From Natrononativus amylolyticus (GTDB lineage: Archaea; Halobacteriota; Halobacteria; Halobacteriales; Natrialbaceae): a DNA stretch of 64,000 bases. The translations under genes were made by a program, and so were the position numbers. The notes under the pieces were generated by a model. That model saw only the letters and a program-made list of their open reading frames with translations, made no database searches and was not told where the DNA came from. Position 1 is the stretch's first letter, and the number at the start of each line of letters is the position of its first letter. The stretch lies in NCBI RefSeq assembly GCF_024362525.1, contig NZ_CP101458.1:2418001-2482000 (forward strand), given 5' to 3'. Shown piece by piece: positions 1 to 11,557 of this stretch.

Positions 1-1
1 C

Positions 2-91
2 TTCTCGGTGGTCGAGTCGTCGCTCGAGGACCTGTTCGTCCGCTACACGAACGAGAGCCAGGAGAACGAGAGCCAGGAGGTCGAGGCATGA
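2..91 (+). CDS. ABC transporter ATP-binding protein, C-terminal end only
   Basis: This is the 3' end of a gene that begins before the window. The last 29 codons read ...SSLEDLFVRYTNES... and end in TGA at 89-91. The stretch SLEDLFVRYT closely matches SLEQLFNSYT at the end of the complete ABC ATPase at 16489-17436. Its stop overlaps the ATG of the permease gene at 88, the same 4-base arrangement seen in the second ABC pair. It is therefore most likely the ATPase partner of that permease. Nothing can be said about the catalytic motifs, which lie outside the window. Confidence 0.8.
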   Translation, partial: FSVVESSLEDLFVRYTNESQENESQEVEA

Positions 92-957
92 CCTGGCTCA
101 CCGTCGCCGCGAAGGACTTCCGGGACGCCGTCCAGTCGCGGGCGCTGTGGGCGCTCGTCGCCGTCTTCGTCGTCCTCTCGATCGTCTCCACGTACGCCTA
201 CCTCGAGGTGCCGGAGATGTTCGGCTCTCCCGAAGGAGCGACGTTCGGCGGGCTGTTGTTCTTCACCGTCGGGCTCGTCGGGCTGTTCGTCCCGCTGGCG
301 GCGATCGTCGTCTGTTACAAGTCCCTCGCGGGCGAGCGCGAACTCGGGAGCATCAAACTGCTGCTCTCGCTGCCGACCACCCGCGGGCAGGTGTTCGCCG
401 GGAAGGTCCTCGGCAGAGCCGCAGTCCTCGCGTTCGGTCTCGGCGTCGGGCTGGTCGTCGGCCTCGGATTCGGCGCCGCGCTGCTCGGCGAGATCGACGC
501 CGTCGCGGTGCTGGCGTTCGTGCTCGTCACGCTCGCGTTCGCGGCCGTCTACGCGACGATCGTCGTCGGCATCTCGGCGACGACGGGGTCGACCTCCCGG
601 GCGACGACGCTGGCGCTCGGCTTCTTCGTCGTCTTCGAGCTCCTCTGGGACGTCGTCCCGATGGGGATTCTCTACGTCGTCGAGGGCTTTTCGTTCCCGG
701 CGACGATCCCCGACTGGGTCTTTACGGTCACCCAGGTGTCTCCGTCGTCGGCGTACTTCTCGACGATCGTCGCGCTGTTGCCCGACCTCGCGGAAACCGT
801 CGGCGCCGATCCGGGGCAGGCGGGCGCCGGTGTCGAGGTGACTGCCGAGGCCGAACCGCTGTACGCGAGCCCCGAGATCGGGATCGTCGTCCTGCTCCTG
901 TGGCTGCTCGTTCCCCTCGCCGTCGGCTACGTGCGGTTCACCGCGTCCGATCTCTGA
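88..957 (+). CDS. ABC-2 type transporter permease
   Basis: A 289-residue membrane protein with about six hydrophobic segments. It starts in an ATGA overlap with the upstream ATPase gene, so the two are translationally coupled and should form one exporter. The motif AGERELGSIKLLLSLP (residues about 80-95) is shared almost exactly with the permease at 17433 (AGERESGSIKYLLSIP), which marks the ABC-2 / NosY-like permease family. It sits in the cytoplasmic membrane. The substrate cannot be read from sequence; haloarchaeal members are usually annotated as multidrug or copper-processing-like exporters. Confidence 0.85.
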   Translation: MTWLTVAAKDFRDAVQSRALWALVAVFVVLSIVSTYAYLEVPEMFGSPEGATFGGLLFFTVGLVGLFVPLAAIVVCYKSLAGERELGSIKLLLSLPTTRGQVFAGKVLGRAAVLAFGLGVGLVVGLGFGAALLGEIDAVAVLAFVLVTLAFAAVYATIVVGISATTGSTSRATTLALGFFVVFELLWDVVPMGILYVVEGFSFPATIPDWVFTVTQVSPSSAYFSTIVALLPDLAETVGADPGQAGAGVEVTAEAEPLYASPEIGIVVLLLWLLVPLAVGYVRFTASDL

Positions 958-1001
958 GTCGAGTCGCCGCCCTTATGGCCGGCCCGACCCAATCGCGCTC
1001 A

Positions 1002-1535
1002 ATGGCCGAGCCCCGCGTACCGGGTGGCGAGGACACCACCCTCGAGCTCCCCTGTGGAATCCGCGTCGACCCCAGAGACGTCGACCTCGGGATGCGCGAG
1101 TACAGCTGTTCCTGCGGGGACACCCACGCCGTCGTGATGGACCTCCACCCGCCCTCGCGGTTCGTCCCCGAGTCGCTCGTCGACGTCCTCCGCGAGACCG
1201 TCGAGACCGACGACGACTTCGATGAGTTCGGCACGCCCCACCTGATGGGGATCGTCCTGGAGGAGTTCCCCGAACAGGTCGCGGTGTACGACGCCTCGGA
1301 GGAAGGCGGCGTCGGCTACACCCTGCTGTGGATGACCGACTTTGACTCGAGGCGCCTCCACGAGATAATCGTCGAGCTCATCGTCGAACTGATGGAACAC
1401 GCGGTGAGCCACGCCGACGACGAGGCGACGATGACCGAGTTCGAGCAGCAGATGCTCGAGTTCGACGTGAGCGAGTTCGTCGAGGAGTACCGGCGGATGC
1501 GCGATTTCGAGAGCGAGCACGACCGGGCGGTGTGA
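1002..1535 (+). CDS. DUF5815 family protein
   Basis: A 177-residue acidic soluble protein starting MAEPRVPGGEDTTLELPCGI. I recognise it as the haloarchaea-restricted DUF5815 family, whose function is unknown. Two cysteines in a short CSCGD motif near residue 35 could bind a metal. The C-terminal half is a run of acidic helices (HEIIVELIVELMEHAVSHAD). The ATG at 1002 was chosen because family members start MAEPRVPGG; an in-frame ATG at 975 would add nine residues of non-conserved sequence. It follows the ABC operon by 44 bases and could be cotranscribed with it. Confidence 0.75.
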   Translation: MAEPRVPGGEDTTLELPCGIRVDPRDVDLGMREYSCSCGDTHAVVMDLHPPSRFVPESLVDVLRETVETDDDFDEFGTPHLMGIVLEEFPEQVAVYDASEEGGVGYTLLWMTDFDSRRLHEIIVELIVELMEHAVSHADDEATMTEFEQQMLEFDVSEFVEEYRRMRDFESEHDRAV

Positions 1536-1609
1536 GGGGCGGGTGCCCCCGCGCCCTCGAGTGAACTGAATGTGGGGCCGAAACGCCGGTCTGCTCGTGC
1601 TAACCCCCG

Positions 1610-1987
1610 TCAGTCGAGGCCGTCCTCGAGGGGGATTCGCTCGCTCGCAACGTCGTCGATCCTGCTGTCCGACGAGATTATCGGACTCGAGTCGGCGTAG
1701 GCGACGTGGTAGGCGTCGAACGCCGTCAGGCCGTCGCTGTCCATGTAGTCGACCGCCTGGAACAGCACGTCCTCGTTCTCGGCGACCTCCGCGATGTCGA
1801 GAACGTGTGCCAGCATCTCCATTCGATCGAACTCGAACCGATCGGAGATCACGAGCAACTCGAGCAGCGTCGCCCTCGAGGTGTAGATCTCCCCGCTGTA
1901 CTCGCGCGCGATCTCGACGGCGTTCTCCTGGAGCCAGTCGTCGTCTTTTGCGAGGGCGATGAAAAAGTCCGTGTCGGCGTAGATCAT
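1610..1987 (-). CDS. PIN-domain ribonuclease, VapC-like toxin
   Basis: A 125-residue PIN-domain protein. The acidic residues expected in the metal site are visible: D5 in MIYADTDFF, the glutamate in TLLELLV, and aspartates in LTAFDAYHVAYADS and SSDSRID. PIN toxins of VapBC systems cleave RNA, often tRNA or rRNA, and are held inactive by the partner antitoxin. The gene begins one base after the stop of the AbrB-type gene upstream, the classical antitoxin-then-toxin order. Full length for the family. That it is an active toxin is inferred from domain and context. Confidence 0.85.
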   Translation of the reverse strand: MIYADTDFFIALAKDDDWLQENAVEIAREYSGEIYTSRATLLELLVISDRFEFDRMEMLAHVLDIAEVAENEDVLFQAVDYMDSDGLTAFDAYHVAYADSSPIISSDSRIDDVASERIPLEDGLD

Positions 1988-1988
1988 C

Positions 1989-2240
1989 CTACTGCGTCTC
2001 GTCGTCTACCGCGTCTTCTCGAGCGGCCTCGCGGGCCTCGCGCTTGATCTCCTCGACGGATCGCCCCTCGAAGGCGCCCCCGACGGCCGCACGAAGACCC
2101 TCGACGGGGTCGTCCTCGAGCGGAATCAGCTCGATCCGATCCCTGAGCTTGACGACGCGGTACCGGTCGCCGAGCTCTTCGCGGATTTCGTACGGGATGA
2201 CGATCCGCCCCCGGTCGTCTGCAACCGCAGTTTTACTCAT
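1989..2240 (-). CDS. AbrB/SpoVT-type antitoxin
   Basis: An 83-residue protein starting MSKTAVADDRGRIVIPYEI, a swapped-hairpin AbrB DNA-binding domain (residues about 1-45), followed by a charged helical tail (EEIKREAREAAREDAVDDET) that would wrap the PIN toxin. Starting at 2240 rather than the upstream in-frame ATG at 2288 gives the normal AbrB N-terminus. It precedes the PIN gene with a one-base gap, so the pair is a VapBC-like operon. Such antitoxins usually repress their own promoter. The upstream region at 2240-2300 holds no obvious long palindrome. Confidence 0.85.
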   Translation of the reverse strand: MSKTAVADDRGRIVIPYEIREELGDRYRVVKLRDRIELIPLEDDPVEGLRAAVGGAFEGRSVEEIKREAREAAREDAVDDETQ

Positions 2241-2501
2241 TGCGTCTACAGTACGTGGGAACGCCCAAAAGTGTTCCCACAGTTTCAAAGGTCAACACCA
2301 CGATTCGAGACCGTTCCCACAACATACGGCCTGGAACCGCCGTGGCTCCCTCGCTACCGACTGCGACGGTGCTGGGACACCCCGAAGGAGTCCGCCGCGG
2401 TGCCGACGAACGGTTGGGTTCGAATTTCGAAACATCCCTTCGGGAATCGTAATAGTTCGTGGGGCTTATTACGATGTACGAACTTCGGACGTACAGGACC
2501 A

Positions 2502-5687
<3,186 letters not shown>

Positions 5688-5790
5688 GTCGCGGCGGCTC
5701 GAGCGACCGCGCGTTTTCACCTCGCAGAGAGTCGGCGAGACGCTCCGGGTATCCGAATAGTCAACACCCGCCGCGCGAATTGCGACAGTC

Positions 5791-7176
5791 ATGTCCCGAC
5801 TTCCGAACGACGTCGTCGGTGAGGCCTACCGCAGCGACGTCGGCTGGCGACTGCTCGAGGAGCTCGTCGACCTGAACAACCGAATGCCCGGCCAGGCGGG
5901 CGAGCACCGCGGCGCCGAGTACGTCCGCGAGCGCTTCGAAGAGAGCGGCCTGGCGGACGTCACCGTCACCGAGTTTCCGATTCCGGGGTGGTGGCGCGGC
6001 GAGTGCTCGCTCGAGTTGCACGGCCGCGATCCGCCACAGCGGTTCGAGCGCTCCCACGAGCTCGTCGAACTCCCCGGCACGCCCGCGGGAGAGGTCACCG
6101 GCGAGATCGTCGACGTCGGCTACGGCGTCCCCGAGGACTTCGAGGACTTGGACCTCACCGGCAAGATCGCGATGGCCTACAGCCTCACCCCCGAGGACTA
6201 CGGACGGTGGGTCCACCGCGGCGAGAAGTACGGCTACGCCGTCGAGGCCGGCGCCGAGGGCTTTCTCTTTCGCAACCACGTCGAAGGCTGTCTGCCGCCG
6301 ACGGGCGACGTCGGGAAGATCGACCGCGAGGGAGAGATCCCCGCCGTCGGCCTCAGCACGGAGGTCGGCGACCGCCTGCTGCGGTACTGCGAGCGCGGGA
6401 ACGTCGAAGCGACGCTGTCCGTCGACTGTCGAACCGAACCCGCGACCTCGCGAAACGTCGAGGCCGCCGTCGGCCCCGACACCGACGAGGAGGTGCTCTT
6501 TACCGCCCACGTCGACGGCCACGACGTCGGCACCGCCGCCAACGACAACGGCGCGGGAACCGCCATCGCCGTCGAGGCCGCCCGCATCCTGAAGCGAGTC
6601 GAGGACGACCTCGAGACCCGCGTCCGGTTCGTCGTCTTCGGCGCCGAGGAGACGGGCCTCTACGGCTCGTACTACTGGTCGCACACCCACGACCTCGAGC
6701 GGGTGAAGTGCGTGGTGAACGTCGACGGCGTGGGCTACTCCCGCGATCTGAAGGTCTACCACCACGGCTTCGAGGAGATCGGCGAGGCGTTCGACGCGGT
6801 CGCCGACGAGTACGGCGTCGAGATCCCGTCCGCGGGGACGATCCGTCCCCACAGCGACCACTGGCCGTTCGCCCAGCGGGGCGTGCCGGCGGCCCAGGGC
6901 GTCTCCGTCCGCGACGACGACGGCCGGGGCTGGGGCCACACCCACGGGGATACGCTCGACAAACTCGACCCGCGGGACCTGCGCGAACTCTCGATTCTCT
7001 GTGCCGCGGGGCTGGCTCGTCTCGCCGAGCGGGACCGACCGGTCGAGCCCGTCGACGAGGCGGAGATCCGCGAGGCGACGGAGGCCGGCGGCTACGACGT
7101 CGGCATGAAGGCCGTCGACAATTGGCCGTGGGGCGACGAACGACCGTGGCCCTGGCGTGACGAACTCGAGCGATAG
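5791..7176 (+). CDS. M28 family zinc metallopeptidase
   Basis: A 461-residue aminopeptidase-like protein. The dizinc ligands of family M28 are in place: HVDGHD near residue 240, NDNGAG near 250, the catalytic GAEETGLYGS near 284, NVDGVG near 310 and RPHSDHWPF near 350. Residues about 90-210 form the inserted PA-type domain. It would remove N-terminal residues from peptides; there is no signal peptide, so it is likely cytoplasmic. It stands alone, 103 bases after carB on the same strand. Substrate specificity is not evident. Confidence 0.88.
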   Translation: MSRLPNDVVGEAYRSDVGWRLLEELVDLNNRMPGQAGEHRGAEYVRERFEESGLADVTVTEFPIPGWWRGECSLELHGRDPPQRFERSHELVELPGTPAGEVTGEIVDVGYGVPEDFEDLDLTGKIAMAYSLTPEDYGRWVHRGEKYGYAVEAGAEGFLFRNHVEGCLPPTGDVGKIDREGEIPAVGLSTEVGDRLLRYCERGNVEATLSVDCRTEPATSRNVEAAVGPDTDEEVLFTAHVDGHDVGTAANDNGAGTAIAVEAARILKRVEDDLETRVRFVVFGAEETGLYGSYYWSHTHDLERVKCVVNVDGVGYSRDLKVYHHGFEEIGEAFDAVADEYGVEIPSAGTIRPHSDHWPFAQRGVPAAQGVSVRDDDGRGWGHTHGDTLDKLDPRDLRELSILCAAGLARLAERDRPVEPVDEAEIREATEAGGYDVGMKAVDNWPWGDERPWPWRDELER

Positions 7177-7273
7177 CCCAGTCCCCGCCGATCGTCGCCG
7201 ACCACCGAAAAATCGTCTCGAGTGCGGCGCCGCGGTGGCACCGACGGTACCCTTCCCAGGTCCTCGAGTGCGG

Positions 7274-7534
7274 TTACGCGCTGTACTCGACGGGGTCGAC
7301 CGCTTCGCCGTCGACTTCGATCGCCGTCTCGCCGTCGAACACCGTGATGTCGGCGATCCGCCCCGAGAACTCGACGCGGAGGTCCGCGCCGTCGACGGTG
7401 CCTTCGATCGACGTTCCGGAGGTGGTCGTCGTCTCCGCGAGCGCGTCGTCCGTGACGATGCCGAGCGCGCCGTCGACCGTGATTTCGAAACTCGAGGGGT
7501 GACCCTGACTACCAATTGCCAATTCGTGTGCCAT
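7274..7534 (-). CDS. small conserved-looking haloarchaeal protein, function unknown
   Basis: An 86-residue acidic protein starting MAHELAIGSQGHPSSFEITV and rich in beta-strand patterns (ITVDGALGIV, TVDGADLRVEF, ITVFDGETAIEV). I cannot place it in a named family. Support for it being real: good haloarchaeal codon use, and a TATA-like GCTTATAC (complement of about 7560-7569) about 28 bases upstream of the ATG, which fits a leaderless transcript. It is convergent with the M28 peptidase gene. Confidence 0.6.
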   Translation of the reverse strand: MAHELAIGSQGHPSSFEITVDGALGIVTDDALAETTTTSGTSIEGTVDGADLRVEFSGRIADITVFDGETAIEVDGEAVDPVEYSA

Positions 7535-7756
7535 ACTGGGAGTACGATTCGAACAAACCAGTATAAGCTTTTCCGAACTCTCATAGGTAAGAAAAGCCGA
7601 AAGTACCGAGAACGGGTATTGCAGCCGTCGAACACGGTCCGTATCTATGTCCTACTCGAGTGGAGCGTTCGGGCTGGCCGCAGGGACGCCGGAGCCGACG
7701 GCGCTCGTTCGAGGCGTCTCCGACACCCTAAAGCGGTCGGACTCAGTGGTTCGGAT

Positions 7757-10192
7757 ATGGAGTACCACGAGGCGGCCGAGACCCTCTTCGGCCTTCGCCG
7801 GTTCCGGCCGAAACCCGGCACCGAGTCGACCGCGGACTTCCTCGACCATCTGGGGAACCCACACGAGGACCTCGACGTCGTGCAGATCGCCGGCTCCAAC
7901 GGGAAGGGGAGCACCGCGCGAATGCTCGAGTCCACCCTGCGGGAAGCCGGCCTCTCCGTCGGCCTCTACACCTCGCCACACCTCGAGGACGTCCGCGAGC
8001 GGATCCGGGTCGACGGACGAAAGATCCCGCGGTCGGCGGTCACCGCGTTCGTCGAGCGCTCGCGGGAGTACGTCACCGAGCGGGCCGCAGACGGTGAGTC
8101 GCCAACCTTCTTCGAGGCGATGACCGCGCTCGCACTGTGGCAGTTCGGCCGGGAGGACGCCGACGTCGCCGTCCTCGAGGTCGGCATCGGCGGCCGCTAC
8201 GACGCGACGAGCGTCGTCGATCCGGTCGCGAGCGCGGTCACGAGCGTCACCCTAGAGCACACGGGGATCATCGGCGACACCGTCGAGGAGATCGCCCGCG
8301 ACAAGGCTCACGTCGTCCCCGAGAGGAAGCCCCTCGTCACCGGCCTCTCGGGGAGCCCGCTCGAGGCCGCCCGCGAGGTCGCCGGCGCGGTCGTCACCGT
8401 CCGTCCCGACGAGGACGCCGACGTCCGGGTCGCCTACGAGGGACGGGCGAACCACACCGAGGCCGCCGTCTCCGTGACGGGCGACGACTGGGAGCTCGAG
8501 GCGCGGATTCCGCTGCTGGGCGAACACCAGGCCGAGAACGCGGGGATCGCCGCGACGCTCGCCCGACAGATCGCCGACGTCTCGCAGGCCGACCTCGAGC
8601 GGGGACTACGAAACGCCCACTGGCCGGGTCGGTTCGAGGTGATGGAAACCGAGCCGCTGGTCGTCCTCGACGGCGCGCACAACCCCGGCGCCTGCGAACG
8701 CCTCGCCGAGACGCTCTCGTCGTTTTCCTACGAGAATCTCCGCCTCGTCGTCGGCGCAATGCACGACAAGGACCACCACGAGATGGCCGCGGCGCTGCCG
8801 ACGCCCGAGACGGTCGTCGCCTGCGAGCCGGACCTCGAGCGCAGCGAGGAAGCGGCGGTTCTCGCGGCGGTGTTCGAGCGCGCCGGCGCCCCCGACGTCC
8901 GGACCGAACCGGCCGTACAGGACGCCCTGGCGTGCACGCTCGAGGCCGCGGGCCCCGACGACTGCGTGCTCGTCACCGGCTCGCTGTTCGCTGTCGCCGA
9001 GGCTCGCGCCCGGTGGACGCGAACGCCCGTTCCGAAGTCGGTTCGCGACCGCGCGGACGCCCGCGCGGTCCTCGAGGGTGCCGACGTGACCGAGGAGACC
9101 CGAGATCGAACCGACGGGGCGGCCGTCCACCGCGTCGTCCGGACGAGCCTGCAGCGCCGCCAGGCCCGGCGAATCGAGCGCGAACTCCTCGCCGCCGGCG
9201 GCGAGTGTGCGCTCTCGGCCCTCGAGGGTGACGACCGCGTCGACGCCGTCCTCATGGGGACCCTGGCACAGTTCGAGACCGCCGTCGCGCGCCTCGAGAG
9301 TGGCTCGAACGGGCTCGACGACGTCGCCCGCGAGCTGTGTGAGCTCCTCGAGATCGAGCCGCCCTCCCCCGAGAGGTCGTACCCGTGGACGGACCGACCC
9401 GCCGTCATGGGCATCCTGAACGTCACGCCGGACAGCTTTCACGACGGCGGCCGCTACGACGGCGTCTGCGACGCCGTCGCGCGCGCCGAGTCGATGCTCG
9501 AGGCGGGCGTGGACGTCATCGACGTCGGCGGGGAGTCGACCAGACCGGGCGCGGAGCCCGTCCCCGTCGAAGCGGAGATCGACCGCGTCGTCCCCGTCGT
9601 CGAGCGCCTCGCCGATCGCGACGCGCTCGTCTCCGTCGACACCCGGAAGGCCGCCGTCGCCGAGGCCGCCCTCGAGGCCGGCGCGGACATCATCAACGAC
9701 GTCTCGGGGCTCGAGGACCCGGAGATGCGCTTCGTCGTCGCCGAGCACGACGCGCCGCTGGTCCTGATGCACAGCATCGACGCGCCCGTCGTTCCCGGCC
9801 GGGAGGTCGACTACGACGACGTCGTCGCCGACGTGCTCGACCAGCTCGCAGAGCGCGTGTTGCTCGCCGAGAAGGCCGGTATCGACCGCGAGGACGTCAT
9901 CGTCGATCCGGGAATCGGGTTCGGAAAGTCGGCCCGCGAGAGCTTCGAACTGCTCGACCGGATCGGCGAGTTCCGCGCGCTCGGCTGTCCGATCCTCGTC
10001 GGTCACTCCCACAAGTCGATGTTCGACCGCGTCGGCGCCGCTGCCGGCGAGCGCCTCGCGCCGACCGTCGCCGCCTCGGCGCTGGCGGCCGACCGCGGTG
10101 TCGATATCGTCCGCGTCCACGACGTGCCCGAGAACGTCGCGGCCGTCCGGACGGCCCTGGCGACGCGCCGGCCCTCGCTGCTCTCCGAGTGA
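7757..10192 (+). CDS. folCP: folylpolyglutamate/dihydrofolate synthase - dihydropteroate synthase fusion
   Basis: An 811-residue bifunctional folate enzyme. Residues 1 to about 400 are FolC: the P-loop GSNGKGSTARML lies near 46-57 and LDGAHNPGA near 305; it adds glutamate to (dihydro)pteroate or folate. Residues about 545-811 are dihydropteroate synthase: ILNVTPDSFHDGG, IDVGGESTRPGAEP, INDVSGLEDP, VDPGIGFGKS and GHSHKSMFD are all present. A linker of about 140 residues joins them. Such FolC-FolP fusions are known in haloarchaea. The ATG at 7757 has a CCCTAAAGC TATA-like box 27 bases upstream, supporting a leaderless start. Confidence 0.93.
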   Translation: MEYHEAAETLFGLRRFRPKPGTESTADFLDHLGNPHEDLDVVQIAGSNGKGSTARMLESTLREAGLSVGLYTSPHLEDVRERIRVDGRKIPRSAVTAFVERSREYVTERAADGESPTFFEAMTALALWQFGREDADVAVLEVGIGGRYDATSVVDPVASAVTSVTLEHTGIIGDTVEEIARDKAHVVPERKPLVTGLSGSPLEAAREVAGAVVTVRPDEDADVRVAYEGRANHTEAAVSVTGDDWELEARIPLLGEHQAENAGIAATLARQIADVSQADLERGLRNAHWPGRFEVMETEPLVVLDGAHNPGACERLAETLSSFSYENLRLVVGAMHDKDHHEMAAALPTPETVVACEPDLERSEEAAVLAAVFERAGAPDVRTEPAVQDALACTLEAAGPDDCVLVTGSLFAVAEARARWTRTPVPKSVRDRADARAVLEGADVTEETRDRTDGAAVHRVVRTSLQRRQARRIERELLAAGGECALSALEGDDRVDAVLMGTLAQFETAVARLESGSNGLDDVARELCELLEIEPPSPERSYPWTDRPAVMGILNVTPDSFHDGGRYDGVCDAVARAESMLEAGVDVIDVGGESTRPGAEPVPVEAEIDRVVPVVERLADRDALVSVDTRKAAVAEAALEAGADIINDVSGLEDPEMRFVVAEHDAPLVLMHSIDAPVVPGREVDYDDVVADVLDQLAERVLLAEKAGIDREDVIVDPGIGFGKSARESFELLDRIGEFRALGCPILVGHSHKSMFDRVGAAAGERLAPTVAASALAADRGVDIVRVHDVPENVAAVRTALATRRPSLLSE

Positions 10193-10202
10193 CGGCCGAG
10201 TT

Positions 10203-11264
10203 CTACAGCAGTTCGGACGCCGCCTGCAGCTCCCGGTAGGCCTCGAGGTAGCGCCGGCTCACCGGGCGCCTGCCGAACGACTCGAACGCCGGCTCGTAGT
10301 CGCGGTGTTCGAGCCGGCCGGCCTCGACGATCGCGCTCGTCAGCTCCTCCTCGCTGGTCGTCCGGAACCCCCGCTCGCGGCCCTCGACGAGTTCGTGTGC
10401 GCTGGAGGCGGCGTGGTACTCGACGACGCCGACGCAGCCGCTCGCGAGCGCCCAGAGCAGTTCCTCCGGAAACACGCAGTGGGTCGCCGTCTGGACGAAC
10501 ACCCGCGCGCTCCGGTAGATCGAGAGACGCTCGTCCCGCGAGACGTCGCCGGCGAACGTCACGCGGTCGGCGAGCCGAAGGTCCTCCGTCAGCTCCTCGT
10601 AGCGCTCGCGCTCGGGTCCGTCGCCGACGACCGTCGCCGTCCACTCGCGCTGGCGCAGTTCCGCGAGCGCCAGCAGCAGACTCTCGAGGTTCGCCTCCTC
10701 GTCGAGGCGTCTGGCGTAGACCACGTCGGTCGCCTCGCCGGGGTCGGTAGCACGGATCCGCTCGAGGTCGATCGGCGTCGGGATCACCGCGACCTGGTCG
10801 TCGCTCGCTCCCCGCTCGCGAATCCAGGTCTCGACGAGCCGCGAGGGTGTGACGATCGTCGGCGACCGGCTGGCCGCGAGGCGGTGCCAGCGGTCGTCGG
10901 GGACGCCGCCGTCGCCGTACCACTCGACGAGCAGCGGCGCGCGTGCGAGCGTGCCGGCCGTACTCGCCGCGAGGACCTGGCCGGGGGGTTCGGCGCGGGC
11001 GTGGATCACGTCCGGACCGAGCCGACGGATCGCGAGCGGAAGCCGCGAGTAAAACGACCGTGGGGACTCGCGGTCGGCCGCGACGCCGTGATAGACGATC
11101 CCGTCTCGCTCGAGCGTCCGTCGCTCGCCGGGCCAGAAGCGGGTACAGAACAGGTGGACGTCGTGGCCGTGATCTCGGAGGAGTTCGAGCACCGTCTGGA
11201 ACCGCTCGTTCGTCTCCGTCGACCGGTGGTGGATCGTGTCGACGGAGACGAACGCGATTCGCAT
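10203..11264 (-). CDS. GT-B fold glycosyltransferase (family 4-like)
   Basis: A 353-residue glycosyltransferase with two Rossmann-like halves. The N-terminal half starts MRIAFVSVDTIHHRSTETNER; the link region contains VTPSRLVETWI and VIPTPIDLERI, typical of GT4 enzymes; the C-terminal half holds DRVTFAGDVSRDE and FPEELLWALASGCVGVVEY, the donor-sugar nucleotide-binding region. It would transfer a sugar from a nucleotide donor to a lipid or glycan acceptor in the cytoplasm. It is convergent with folCP (10-base gap). Donor and acceptor are not evident, and no glycan cluster surrounds it. Confidence 0.85.
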   Translation of the reverse strand: MRIAFVSVDTIHHRSTETNERFQTVLELLRDHGHDVHLFCTRFWPGERRTLERDGIVYHGVAADRESPRSFYSRLPLAIRRLGPDVIHARAEPPGQVLAASTAGTLARAPLLVEWYGDGGVPDDRWHRLAASRSPTIVTPSRLVETWIRERGASDDQVAVIPTPIDLERIRATDPGEATDVVYARRLDEEANLESLLLALAELRQREWTATVVGDGPERERYEELTEDLRLADRVTFAGDVSRDERLSIYRSARVFVQTATHCVFPEELLWALASGCVGVVEYHAASSAHELVEGRERGFRTTSEEELTSAIVEAGRLEHRDYEPAFESFGRRPVSRRYLEAYRELQAASELL

Positions 11265-11557
11265 CTGTGTCGGTACTGTACGTGGAATCGTAAAAATGCT
11301 ATCTGTTTCTACTGGCGTGAGTCCTCGCCTGATGACGGCGGACGCTGGCTCTGTGCGGCCCGTTCGTGGGTCGGACTCGAGTCGCCCTCGAGCGTCCGGA
11401 AACGGAGGTCATCCACTGATCGCAGTGCTGAACGAATCTTCGAGTGTCATAGGAGCGTTCGAAAAAGGGTGTAGCCGATGTCTCGTCCCCCGAACCGGGG
11501 GTAGCCGGATAGGGCGCCGTTACCCGTGATCCGGGCGACTGACACCCGAAGTTCGGA

